Assembly: GCA_964242415.1 (NCBI GenBank)
Contig: CAXTAT010000003.1
Location: forward strand, 186,001 to 250,000
Source: DASWOJ01 sp964242415
GTDB lineage: Bacteria; Pseudomonadota; Alphaproteobacteria; Acetobacterales; Acetobacteraceae
DNA: 64,000 nt
Direction of reading: 5' to 3'
Numbering within the stretch: position 1 is the first letter of the stretch; every line of letters starts with the position of its first letter. A program made the position numbers and the translations under genes. Positions 36,050 to 44,165 of the stretch are shown in pieces. The notes under the pieces were generated by a model. That model worked only from the letters and a program-made list of their open reading frames with translations. It had not been told where the DNA came from and searched no databases.

Positions 36050-37624
36050 ATGCGCCTACGTCCCCATCGCGCCACCATTCGGGCCATTGCCCTTGCCAGC
36101 GTGTTTGCCCTGCCTGCGTCGCTGCCGGCGTTTGCCCCTGCTTACGCGCAGGCCCGCCAGGCTGGTGACAGCTTTGCCGACTTAGCGGCGCAGTTGTCGC
36201 CGGCGGTGGTCAACATCAGCAGCACGCAGAAGGCGGAGGCGCGGGCGGACCGCGATGCCGGTCCGGACACGCCGCAGTTTCCGCCGGGCAGCCCGTTCGA
36301 GCAGTTCTTTAAGGACTTTCTTGACCGCAACCGTCCCGGCGGCGGACAGCAGCAGGGGCGGCGTGGTCCGCAAGGCGGGCCGCAGCAGGGGCCGCATGGT
36401 GACGGCGAGGGCGGCGGTGGCGCCGTAAGCCTGGGATCTGGCTTCATCATCGACCCGGCGGGCTACATCGTCACCAACAACCACGTCATCGACGGCGCGG
36501 ACAAGATCAGCGTGACGTTGCAGGATAATACGACTCTCAAGGCCACGCTGGTCGGCAAGGACGACAAGGCGGACCTGGCGCTGCTCAAGGTCGAAAGCGA
36601 CAAGCCGCTGCATTCTGTCCCGTTCGGTGACAGCGACACCTCGCGGGTCGGCGACTGGGTGCTGGCCATCGGCAACCCGTTCGGGCTTGGTGGGTCGGTG
36701 ACCGCCGGCATTGTCAGCGCCCGGGGGCGGGACATTCGCCAGGGGCCGTATGACGACTTCATCCAGACCGACGCGGCGATCAACCGCGGCAACTCCGGCG
36801 GGCCGCTGTTCAACATGAGTGGCGAGGTCATCGGCATCAACACGGCGATCTACTCGCCGTCCGGCGGGTCGGTTGGCATCGGATTTTCCATCCCGGCCAA
36901 CATGGCGAAGGCCGTAGTGACGCAGTTGCGGGAATACGGCCGGGCACGGCGCGGCTGGCTGGGGGTGAACATCCAGCAGGTGACGCCGGAGGTGGCCGAG
37001 GGCGTGGGCCTCAAGGACGGCAATGGCGCGCTGGTCGCCAAGGTCAGCGAGGGCGGCCCGGCCGAGAAGGCGCACATCCGCAGCGGCGACGTGATCCTGC
37101 GCTTTAACAACCAGGACGTGAAGGAGATGAAGACCCTGCCGCGTATTGTCGCCGAGACGGTCATTGGCAAGGACGTTCCGGTCGTGGTGTGGCGCGACGG
37201 CAAGGAGGTGACGGTGCAGGCCCAGGTGGGCGAGCTGCCGGACGAGCCGCAGCAGGTCGCCAGCAATACCCCAGCCGCGCCGGTACCGGTTAATCGCAAC
37301 ATCGAGGTCAGCGGCCTTGGTGCTCGCCTGGCGCCAATGACCGACGAGCTGCGCGACAAGTTCAAGATCGGCGCCGACCAGAAGGGCGTCGTGGTGACGG
37401 ATGTGTCGCCGGATGGTGCCGCGGCTGGCAAGGGCCTGAAGCCCGGCGACGTGATCGTGGAAGTGCAGCAGGAAAGCGTTTCCACCCCCGCCGACGTGCA
37501 GGAGCGGATGGACCGCTACCGTAAGCAAAACCGCAAGACGGTGCTGATGCTGGTGCAGAGCAGCGAGGGCCTGCGCTGGGTGCCGGTGCCGCTGACCAGC
37601 GACGGCCAGCGCAAGCAGGGCTAA
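36050..37624 (+). CDS. Do/DegP-type periplasmic serine protease
   Basis: An HtrA-family protease/chaperone for envelope quality control. The signal peptide runs to about AYAQA. The trypsin-like domain has the triad His in VTNNHVIDGADK, Asp in KDDKADLALLKV, and Ser in INRGNSGGPLFN. Two PDZ domains follow (RRGWLGVNIQQVTPEVAEGV onward and a second ending in VQERMDRYRKQ). A Gly/Gln/Pro-rich insert lies before the protease core. The ATG at 36050 has AGGGAG at the right distance; the earlier in-frame ATG at 36014 has none. Its place after hflKC fits a membrane proteostasis cluster. 524 residues. Confidence 0.93.
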   Translation: MRLRPHRATIRAIALASVFALPASLPAFAPAYAQARQAGDSFADLAAQLSPAVVNISSTQKAEARADRDAGPDTPQFPPGSPFEQFFKDFLDRNRPGGGQQQGRRGPQGGPQQGPHGDGEGGGGAVSLGSGFIIDPAGYIVTNNHVIDGADKISVTLQDNTTLKATLVGKDDKADLALLKVESDKPLHSVPFGDSDTSRVGDWVLAIGNPFGLGGSVTAGIVSARGRDIRQGPYDDFIQTDAAINRGNSGGPLFNMSGEVIGINTAIYSPSGGSVGIGFSIPANMAKAVVTQLREYGRARRGWLGVNIQQVTPEVAEGVGLKDGNGALVAKVSEGGPAEKAHIRSGDVILRFNNQDVKEMKTLPRIVAETVIGKDVPVVVWRDGKEVTVQAQVGELPDEPQQVASNTPAAPVPVNRNIEVSGLGARLAPMTDELRDKFKIGADQKGVVVTDVSPDGAAAGKGLKPGDVIVEVQQESVSTPADVQERMDRYRKQNRKTVLMLVQSSEGLRWVPVPLTSDGQRKQG

Positions 37625-37778
37625 CTTTCTCCCTCCCCCTCTCCCTCCGGAAGAGGGCCGGGATAAGGGGGGGCTTGCGACGCGAGCAGTGCGGTTGTGT
37701 GCTGTCGTGCTGTCTTCGGCGGGCTAGGTGCTTGCCCGCTCCCTCACCCCGGCCCTCTCCCGGAGGGAGAGGGAGAAG
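37625..37778. repeat. Dispersed palindromic repeat, copy 1
   Basis: The left arm (from 37625, CTCCCTCTCC-type followed by GAGGGCCGGG) and the right arm (to 37778, GGCCCTCTCCCGGAGGG then AGAGGGAGAAG) are inverted copies of about 45 bases, separated by an unrelated core of about 60 bases. It lies between two plus-strand genes and could act as a transcription terminator. Three more copies start at 50258, 60026 and 62888. Copies 1 and 2 have CTTCTCCC/GGGAGAAG right ends, whereas copies 3 and 4 differ there. Confidence 0.85.
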
Positions 37779-37791
37779 TGGTGACTGACCT

Positions 37792-38844
37792 ATGCCGCAT
37801 CCTGAGACCTGGCTGAAGGTTATGCCGGACGGGTTGTACTGCGAACCTGGCGGCTTCCATATCGACCCGGTGCGTCCCGTGACACGGGCAATCATCACCC
37901 ATGCTCACGCCGACCATGCCCGGCCCGGACATGACGCCGTGCTTGCCAGCCCGGAAACGCTCGCCCTGATGGATGTCCGCATGGGTCAGGGCCGCGCGGG
38001 AACGGTGCAGCAGGCGTTGCAATACGGCGAGCCCATAAGCCTTGGCGGCGTCCGTGTCTGGATCGAGCCAGCCGGGCATGTCCTGGGCAGCGCGCAGGTC
38101 GCGATGGAGTGGCGCGGCACCCGTGCGGTGGTCAGCGGTGACTACAAACGCCAGGCTGACCCAACCTGCCGCCACTTTGAGCCGATCCCCTGCGACGTGT
38201 TCGTGACGGAGGCGACCTTCGCCCTGCCGGTGTTCCGCCATCCCCCGGCGGAGCATGAGGTAGCGAAGCTGCTGGATAGCGTGGCGCTGTTCCCGGAGCG
38301 CACGCATGTCGTCGGCGCATATGCCTTGGGCAAGGCGCAGCGGCTGATCGCGTTGCTGCGGCTGGCTGGGTGGGACCGGCCGATCTACCTGCACGGTGCG
38401 CAGGTGCCGCTGTGCTCGGCCTACGAGCGGATGGGCATCCCGCTGGGCGACCTGCGCCCCGCGACTGTGGCGGCCAAGGACAGCCTGCGCGGCGCCATCG
38501 TGATCGCGCCGCCCAGCGCCATCGCCGACCGCTGGGCGCGTCGTTTGGCCGACCCCGTGGTGTGCAACGCTTCCGGCTGGATGCAGGTGCGGCAGCGCGC
38601 CCGCAGCAAGGGGGTGGAGCTGCCGCTGGTGATCAGCGATCACTGCGACTGGGATGAGCTGAACCGGACGCTCGACGAGGTGGGTGCGCCGGAGGTCTGG
38701 GTGACGCATGGACGGGAGGAGGCCCTGATCCATGAAGCCGCCAAGCGCGGCATCCGGGGCCGGGCGCTGCGGCTGGTCGGGTATGGCGAGGAAGAGGAGG
38801 ACGCGGCGCCACCGGCCAGCGCCGCCGCGCCCGACGCCGCATGA
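37792..38844 (+). CDS. Ligase-associated DNA exonuclease (metallo-beta-lactamase/beta-CASP fold)
   Basis: A 350-residue MBL-fold protein. It has AIITHAHADHARPGH with the HxHxDH metal motif, the later ligands AGHVLGSAQV and VVSGDYKRQADPT, and the beta-CASP-like half with HVVGAYALGKAQRL and LVISDHCDWDELNRTL. It matches the exonuclease that is regularly paired with an ATP-dependent ligase, overlapping it by four bases here. Probable role: trimming DNA ends before ligation. The Lhr-type helicase and phosphoesterase often found in this group do not follow. Confidence 0.9.
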   Translation: MPHPETWLKVMPDGLYCEPGGFHIDPVRPVTRAIITHAHADHARPGHDAVLASPETLALMDVRMGQGRAGTVQQALQYGEPISLGGVRVWIEPAGHVLGSAQVAMEWRGTRAVVSGDYKRQADPTCRHFEPIPCDVFVTEATFALPVFRHPPAEHEVAKLLDSVALFPERTHVVGAYALGKAQRLIALLRLAGWDRPIYLHGAQVPLCSAYERMGIPLGDLRPATVAAKDSLRGAIVIAPPSAIADRWARRLADPVVCNASGWMQVRQRARSKGVELPLVISDHCDWDELNRTLDEVGAPEVWVTHGREEALIHEAAKRGIRGRALRLVGYGEEEEDAAPPASAAAPDAA

Positions 38845-40463
38845 TCGCGTTTGCAGAGCTGCTGGAGCGGCTGGTGTTCACGCCGGGCCGGCTGGCCAAG
38901 GTGGCGCTGCTGCGCCGGTATCTGGCGACGCAGCCGGACCCGGACCGTGGCTTCGGCCTTGCGGCGCTGACGGGGGAGCTGGCGTTCGACGCCGCCAAGC
39001 CTGCGCTGATCCGTGCCCTGGTGGAGGAGCGCACGGACCCGGTGCTGTTCGCCATGTCGCACGACTATGTCGGGGACCTCGCCGAGACGGTGGCGTTGAT
39101 CTGGCCCGCCGCGCCCACCAACGCAGGTCCGCCGACGATGACGGAGGTGGTGCAGGCGCTGGTCAGCACGCCCAAGTCGGAGTTGCCGCGCGTGCTGGCG
39201 GGGTGGCTGGATGCGTCGGACTCCTCCACGCGCTATGCCCTGTTGAAGCTGATCACCGGATCGCTGCGCGTGGGCGCCTCCGCACGGCTGGCCAAGACCG
39301 CGCTGGCGGAGCTGGCCGGGGGCGCTGTCGAGGCGGACCACATCGAGGAAATCTGGCACGGGTTGGCGCCGCCCTATGCCGGGCTGTTCGCCTGGCTGGA
39401 GGGCCGGGGCGACAAGCCGGACCCAGCCGGCGCCCCGGTGTTCCGCCCGCCGATGCTGGCGCATCCGCTGGAGGCGCCGGACCTGGCGGCCCTGGACCCC
39501 TTGGCCTACCGGGCGGAGTGGAAGTGGGACGGCATCCGCGTGCAGTTGGTGGCGACGGCGGACGGCAGCCGCATCTACTCGCGCGGCGCGGACGACGTGA
39601 GCGGGGCGTTCCCGGAAATCCTGGACGCCATGCGGTTCAAGGGCGTGCTGGATGGCGAGCTGCTGGTGATCCGCGATGGCGAGGTCGCGCCGTTCGCCGA
39701 CCTGCAGCAGCGGCTGAACCGCAAGTCGCCGGGGCCCAAGATGCTGCGGGAGTTCCCGGTGGCGGTCCGCCTGTACGACCTGCTGTTCGACGGCGTGACC
39801 GACCTGCGGCCACTGCCGTTCGATGAGCGCCGGGCGCACCTGGAAACCTGGTTCGCCCTGCACCGCCCCGAGCGCATGGATTTGTCGCCGCTGATCCCGT
39901 TCCGCTCGATTGGGGAGCTGTCGGCCCTGCGCGACGGCACCCGGGCGGCCAGCATCGAGGGGCTGATGCTGAAACACGGCGACAGCGCCTACGTGCCAGG
40001 CCGGCCGAAGGGGCAGTGGTGGAAGTGGAAGCGCAACCCGCTGACCATCGACGCGGTGGTGATGTATGCGCAGCGCGGGCATGGCAAGCGCAGCAGCTAC
40101 TACTCGGACTACACGTTCGGCCTCTGGCGGGAGGACGGGGAGCTGGTGCCGGTCGGCAAGGCGTACTCCGGGTTCACCGACGTGGAGTTGGTGCAGTTGG
40201 ACCGCTGGATACGCAACCACACCGTCCACCGGTTCGGACCGGTACGGGAGGTGGAGCGCGGGCTGGTGCTGGAGATCGCCTTCGATGCGGCGCAGCTCAG
40301 CAACCGGCACAAGAGCGGCGTCGCGTTGCGCTTCCCGCGGGTGGCCCGGCTGCGCCCGGATAAGCCGGTGGAGGAGGCGGACCGGCTGGAAACGCTGATG
40401 CGGATGATCGAGGTGCGGGGCGAGGCCGCGCCTGTTGCAGAACAAGCGGCAGGATTGCCGTAA
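38841..40463 (+). CDS. ATP-dependent DNA ligase (exonuclease-associated type)
   Basis: A 540-residue ligase. An N-terminal helical domain (FAELLERLVFTPGRLAKVALL) precedes the nucleotidyltransferase domain with motif I AEWKWDGIRVQ (the AMP-accepting Lys), motif III-like LDGELLVIRDGEV, motif IV EGLMLKHGDSAYVPG, and motif V QWWKWKRNPLTIDAVVMYA. A C-terminal OB domain follows (YSDYTFGLWREDG through LSNRHKSGVALRFPR). It overlaps the upstream exonuclease gene as ATGA. This is an alternative repair ligase in addition to the essential NAD-dependent LigA. Confidence 0.93.
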   Translation: MIAFAELLERLVFTPGRLAKVALLRRYLATQPDPDRGFGLAALTGELAFDAAKPALIRALVEERTDPVLFAMSHDYVGDLAETVALIWPAAPTNAGPPTMTEVVQALVSTPKSELPRVLAGWLDASDSSTRYALLKLITGSLRVGASARLAKTALAELAGGAVEADHIEEIWHGLAPPYAGLFAWLEGRGDKPDPAGAPVFRPPMLAHPLEAPDLAALDPLAYRAEWKWDGIRVQLVATADGSRIYSRGADDVSGAFPEILDAMRFKGVLDGELLVIRDGEVAPFADLQQRLNRKSPGPKMLREFPVAVRLYDLLFDGVTDLRPLPFDERRAHLETWFALHRPERMDLSPLIPFRSIGELSALRDGTRAASIEGLMLKHGDSAYVPGRPKGQWWKWKRNPLTIDAVVMYAQRGHGKRSSYYSDYTFGLWREDGELVPVGKAYSGFTDVELVQLDRWIRNHTVHRFGPVREVERGLVLEIAFDAAQLSNRHKSGVALRFPRVARLRPDKPVEEADRLETLMRMIEVRGEAAPVAEQAAGLP

Positions 40464-40515
40464 TTAGGGTCACCGTGAACGTGGACCCCACGCCGGCGAC
40501 CCGGAGGCGGAAATC

Positions 40516-40581
40516 CTACCCTGGCTGCGACACTTTCCAGGCGTGCGATAACCGGCCCAGCACCAGGACCGCATAGAGCAT
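40516..40581 (-). pseudogene. Possible remnant of a MAPEG-family gene in the 40464-40735 gap
   Basis: The 272-bp gap between the ligase and MFS genes (convergent) has no intact gene. On the minus strand a 21-codon stretch reads MLYAVLVLGRLSHAWKVSQP and then stops. It resembles the C-terminal helix of MAPEG proteins (a GRLLHA-like motif in an LYA-rich segment), and in-frame codons before it add PLPQ. No N-terminal part is recognisable. This is a weak call; it may be nothing. Confidence 0.25.
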
Positions 40582-40735
40582 CTGCGGCAGCGGCGGCCGG
40601 CGTGGCAATCCAGGCAGGCCAGGGCGGTCCTAGCTTCCTTGGACTGCCGCCCCGAAGCAGGCTCGCGATGACCGCGTGGCTCGGGACGACAGCGGTCAGG
40701 GTCAAAGGCGGTTGATACTACATCAGTGGTGGGCC

Positions 40736-41866
40736 TCAGCCATACCGCCGTAATCCCAATAGCCCGATCCCTAGAAACAGGCCGGCGCATAATGCGATGA
40801 CCCCGGCCAAGGGCAGCACGCCCATCAACGGTGGCGTCAGCAGCACGCCGGCCAGTTGCCCGCCCTGGCTGCTGGCCATCATGGCGCGGGTCGCGGCCGG
40901 AACATCGGCGCGGGCAAGATCCGTCTGGCGCAGCACGGCCACGGGGATGTCCTGCATGGGGCCGCCAATGGCCGCAAGGCCAGACGAGGCCATCGCCGCT
41001 GGAAGCAGCACGCCCGGGGCCAGGCCCGTCGCCGCGATGACAGCCAGCGAGGCCATGCCCAGGCCCAAGCACAGGTTGCCCCAGAACATCTGCCGGCCCG
41101 GCCGCGCAGGCATCGGCCGGCTGCCGATGACCAAGTTCGCCATGAGATTGGTCAGCCCATAAGCCGAGATCACCAGCCCATACGACGACAGCGCCAAGCC
41201 CGAACGTTGCAGCAGCAGCGGCAGCACCAGGAAGAAGGTCGCATACCACGCGCCGTTCAGCAGTCCCGACGTCGCCAGCACATACCCCAGCAGTCCATGG
41301 CGCCGCAGTGCCCGCACGCCCTGCGCCATGCTCGCCAGCATGCCGCCGGGCGGCAGCCCGTGCAGGACCGGGATCGGATGCCGGCGCTGGATCAGCCACA
41401 GCGCAGCCGCTGACAGCACGAACGTGACGGCATCGAAGGTCAGCAGGTGCCGCAGCGGCAGCAGCGCCGATAACAGGCCGGCCAGGGCGGGGCCGAGCAG
41501 CCGGGCCAGGCGCTCGGTTCCGTCCAGCAATGCATTTGCCGCCGGCAGCAACGCGCGGTCCGGGACCAGCGCCGGCAGGACGGCCTGCAACGCCGGGCGG
41601 AACACCGCCTGCCCGGCGCCGAGGGCGGCGACGGCCAGCACCAGTCCGGCAGCCGGCGGCGCTCCCTGCCGGGACCATACGGCGACAACGCCCAGCAGCG
41701 CCGCCGCCCGCACCAGGTCCGCCGCGATCATGGCGCGGCCGGGCGGCACGCCATCGGCCACCCGCCCGCCGAACACCAGCGTTGCCAGCAGCACCAACGG
41801 CCCCAGCGCGACCAGGTAGCCCGCCGCCGCCCCGAACGCCTCCGTCGCGATCCAGGCGAACGCCAC
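40736..41866 (-). CDS. Major facilitator superfamily transporter
   Basis: A polytopic protein with about ten to twelve hydrophobic helices of the MFS_3/EntS-like type. It has GGRVADGVPPGRAMIAADLVRAAALLG (loop 2-3 motif A-like), ALLPAANALLDGTERLARLLGPALAG and LLGYVLATSGLLNGAWYATFF. The only canonical start near the front is the GTG at 41866. In-frame sequence upstream (RRRPVALLWGGLAFSAIGDQ) clearly continues the first transmembrane helix, so initiation is probably at a non-standard codon close to 41950, right after the flavin-reductase stop. Substrate unknown. Confidence 0.78.
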   Translation of the reverse strand: MAFAWIATEAFGAAAGYLVALGPLVLLATLVFGGRVADGVPPGRAMIAADLVRAAALLGVVAVWSRQGAPPAAGLVLAVAALGAGQAVFRPALQAVLPALVPDRALLPAANALLDGTERLARLLGPALAGLLSALLPLRHLLTFDAVTFVLSAAALWLIQRRHPIPVLHGLPPGGMLASMAQGVRALRRHGLLGYVLATSGLLNGAWYATFFLVLPLLLQRSGLALSSYGLVISAYGLTNLMANLVIGSRPMPARPGRQMFWGNLCLGLGMASLAVIAATGLAPGVLLPAAMASSGLAAIGGPMQDIPVAVLRQTDLARADVPAATRAMMASSQGGQLAGVLLTPPLMGVLPLAGVIALCAGLFLGIGLLGLRRYG

Positions 41867-41959
41867 ATTGTAAGCCTGGTCGCCGATGGCCGAGAACGCC
41901 AGCCCGCCCCATAACAGCGCAACGGGCCGGCGCCGCAGCGGCTGCAGCAGGCGGATCGG

Positions 41960-42613
41960 TCAGTCTCCGGTCTGGCCGGCACCGGCCTTGCGGACGTAGT
42001 GGGCGGGGTCGATCCGCTTCATCTCGAACAGGTCGGTCGTGCGGGCGTACCAGCCGGCACCGTGCATCCGGCCGACTAGGTTCAGCCGCGGCGTGTCGAT
42101 GTAGCAGCGGGCCGGGTCGATGACCGCGTCGTCGCGGATGTGCATGGCGAGCACCTTGCCCAGCACCAGGGTACGCTCGTTGCCGATGTCGATGGTGGCC
42201 ATGCGCTCGCACTCCATTGCGACCGGGCTTTCGGCGATGCGCGGCGGGGCGACGTGCAGGCTGGGCAGGGTGGTCAGCCCGGCCTCGGCGATCTCGTCAA
42301 CGCCATGCGGGAAGTCGATGGCGGTGATGTTCATGGCCGCCGCGGTGGCCTCGTCCACCAGGTTGACGACGAACTGGCCGGTGCGGCGGATGTTGTTGCC
42401 GGTGTCCTTGGCGTCGCCGGGTTCGTGGCCGCCGATGCCGAACACCACGACCGGCGGGTCGCCGGACATGGCGTTGAAGAACGAGTATGGCGCCGCATTC
42501 AGCCTGCCCTGCAGGTCCTGCGTCACCACCCAGGCGATGGGACGCGGCGTTATGGTCGAGACCAGCAGCTTGTAGCAGTCACGGGCGGGCAGCGCGGCGA
42601 AGTCGAAGTGCAT
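41960..42613 (-). CDS. Flavin reductase-like domain protein
   Basis: A 217-residue FMN-binding split-barrel protein. LLVSTITPRPIAWVVTQDLQG and LNAAPYSFFNAMSGDPPVVVF are the flavin-reductase signatures, with KDTGNNIRRTGQFVVNLVDEA forming the flavin site and CERMATIDIGNERTLVLGKV the second half. Members supply reduced flavin to monooxygenases or act as small oxidoreductases. It precedes the MFS gene in the same direction, likely as one transcript. Confidence 0.85.
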   Translation of the reverse strand: MHFDFAALPARDCYKLLVSTITPRPIAWVVTQDLQGRLNAAPYSFFNAMSGDPPVVVFGIGGHEPGDAKDTGNNIRRTGQFVVNLVDEATAAAMNITAIDFPHGVDEIAEAGLTTLPSLHVAPPRIAESPVAMECERMATIDIGNERTLVLGKVLAMHIRDDAVIDPARCYIDTPRLNLVGRMHGAGWYARTTDLFEMKRIDPAHYVRKAGAGQTGD

Positions 42614-42637
42614 GGGCGAGGTCCCCGGGGTGAAGGC

Positions 42638-43231
42638 TCAATCAGCCAGCAGCGGCACTATGGAGAGCACGAGCAGCGCGGCCATGGCCATGTTGAAGGC
42701 GCGCAGCCGGCGTGTGGAGTGCAGCACCTGCGCTGCGCCCGCGCCGATGGCGACCCAAAGCAGGCTGCACGGAAAGTCCACCACGGTGAATAGCAGCGAG
42801 AGCAACAGGATTTGCGGCAGCAGGGGCAGGTTGGGGACCGTGTAGGTCGCGGTCGTCGCCACGGTCAGCAACCAGGCTTTCGGGTTCACCCACTGGAACA
42901 GGGCGGCGCCGGTGAAGGTCATCGGCGACCGGGGCGCGGCCCCGGCGACGATGGCGCTGCGGGCGATGCCGAAGGCGATCCATAGCATCCAGGCGCCCCC
43001 CACCCAGCGCAGCCAGGCGTGCAGCGTGGGGCTTGCGGCCAGCGGCCCGGCCAGCCCGAGGCCAACCACCGCGACCATCACGCCGAAGCCGAGGCAGACG
43101 CCCAGGACATGCGGCAGGGTCCGGCGCACGCCGTGGCTGGCACCGGATGCAGCGAGCATGGCGTTGTTCGGCCCTGGCGTCACCGCCGTCGCCACGGCGA
43201 ACACCATGAAGGCGATCAGGTTGGCGTGCAT
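42638..43231 (-). CDS. LysE-family amino acid exporter
   Basis: A 197-residue integral membrane protein of about six helices. The LysE/RhtB signature is present: FMVFAVATAVTPGPNNAMLAASG near the N-terminus, HVLGVCLGFGVMVAVVGLGL, and FQWVNPKAWLLTVATTATYT in the middle. Such proteins export amino acids or related compounds. A longer frame upstream lacks family similarity. It is followed by the flavin-reductase gene on the same strand. Confidence 0.88.
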   Translation of the reverse strand: MHANLIAFMVFAVATAVTPGPNNAMLAASGASHGVRRTLPHVLGVCLGFGVMVAVVGLGLAGPLAASPTLHAWLRWVGGAWMLWIAFGIARSAIVAGAAPRSPMTFTGAALFQWVNPKAWLLTVATTATYTVPNLPLLPQILLLSLLFTVVDFPCSLLWVAIGAGAAQVLHSTRRLRAFNMAMAALLVLSIVPLLAD

Positions 43232-43380
43232 GAACCCAGCCGAACACGCCAACCTGCAGACGCCAAGCACAGACCTTGCAGGACAGGCCTGCTGCCGCCG
43301 GACGTCGGCCGGAGGCACGGCGGTCGGCTTGGCTCCAGCCTATCGCCCGACCTGATGCTGACCTTAGGCTTAGCTGGCGC

Positions 43381-43662
43381 TTATTGGGCGGCGGGCTGCG
43401 CGGCGGGCTGTGCGGCGGGTGCGGCGCCGCCACGGGCGGCGGCCAGGCTTTGTGCGTTGAGCTGGTCAACTGCAGCGTCGCCGGCGTCGTGGCCACGCGA
43501 GGCGCCGTGCATTGCAGCATGGCCTTTGGTGGTGCGATGCATGGCGGCTTTGTGCACGGAGGAGTGGTGCTTCACAGGGTGATGCATGGCAGCGTTGGCG
43601 CTGGAGAACGATGCGGCCATCAGCAGGCCAGACGTTGCGAAAACAAGGCTACGAAGGGTCAT
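43381..43662 (-). CDS. Small secreted His/Ala-rich protein
   Basis: A 93-residue protein with a clear signal peptide (LRSLVFATSGLLMAASFSSANA, cleavage after ANA). The mature part has clustered histidines (MHHPVKHHSSVHKAAMHRTTKGHAAMHG) and an Ala/Pro/Gln tail with PAAQ repeated. The histidines could bind metals. I recognise no named family; similar small His-rich exported proteins are common in acetic-acid-bacterium relatives. Confidence 0.65.
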   Translation of the reverse strand: MTLRSLVFATSGLLMAASFSSANAAMHHPVKHHSSVHKAAMHRTTKGHAAMHGASRGHDAGDAAVDQLNAQSLAAARGGAAPAAQPAAQPAAQ

Positions 43663-43847
43663 GATTTGGCTCCCCGACGGGAATGGACGAGGTCCGGAGG
43701 GACCCGGACGGTCCTATCATCGGGCTTCATTCACCGCGGAGCAATGTTCGATGCACACATGTCACACTGCTCTCCGAGGGCGTTGCTTTTCAGACACACC
43801 CGGCAGCGTTCTTGCGCCAGGTGTCCGGTGCCGGTGTGGGTGGTGCC

Positions 43848-44039
43848 TTAGTCACTTGTCCAGGTCGGCTGGCCGGGCACCCCGGCTTCCTGGATGCCCT
43901 TAGCCGGGCGGCCTGGGACTTCGATGCCTGCTGCGTACCAAAGGGCGATCACATCGAACAGCACGGGGCCGGCGTAAGCGCGGAGGCGGATCGCGCCGGG
44001 GTCCCAGGTGATGGATGCCTCGGCGGTGTGCCCGGTCAT
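43848..44039 (-). CDS. Conserved-looking hypothetical protein, 5' end uncertain
   Basis: From the ATG at 44039 the product is 63 residues (MTGHTAEASITWDPGAIRLR, then AYAGPVLFDVIALWYAAGIE). The coding pattern with GC-rich third positions continues upstream in the same frame (AIRVTWSAPHPE), where only a TTG at 44126 could start it. An ATG with a good GGGGGAA ribosome site lies at 44080 but one frame off. This suggests either a non-standard start or a one-base change just after the true start. No function recognised. The remaining 43663-43847 shows no gene. Confidence 0.5.
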   Translation of the reverse strand: MTGHTAEASITWDPGAIRLRAYAGPVLFDVIALWYAAGIEVPGRPAKGIQEAGVPGQPTWTSD

Positions 44040-44165
44040 CTCCGGGTGCGGCGCGGACCAGGTGACCCGTATGGCCGCATCGGAGGTTGCTTCCCCCGCC
44101 GTGCCGCCCCTTCCGCCCCGCGGCAACCCCGTCCAAGATGCCAGCCCCTTTGCCGGAGTATCTCC

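Noticed and set aside
37625..37778. Insertion sequence remnant
   Set aside because: No transposase fragment or target duplication; the element is a long inverted repeat shared by four sites.
43683..44165. N-terminal extension of the first 2-hydroxyacid dehydrogenase
   Set aside because: The dehydrogenase family starts at the ATG at 44166, which has its own GGAG site; the extension has no similarity and overlaps another gene.
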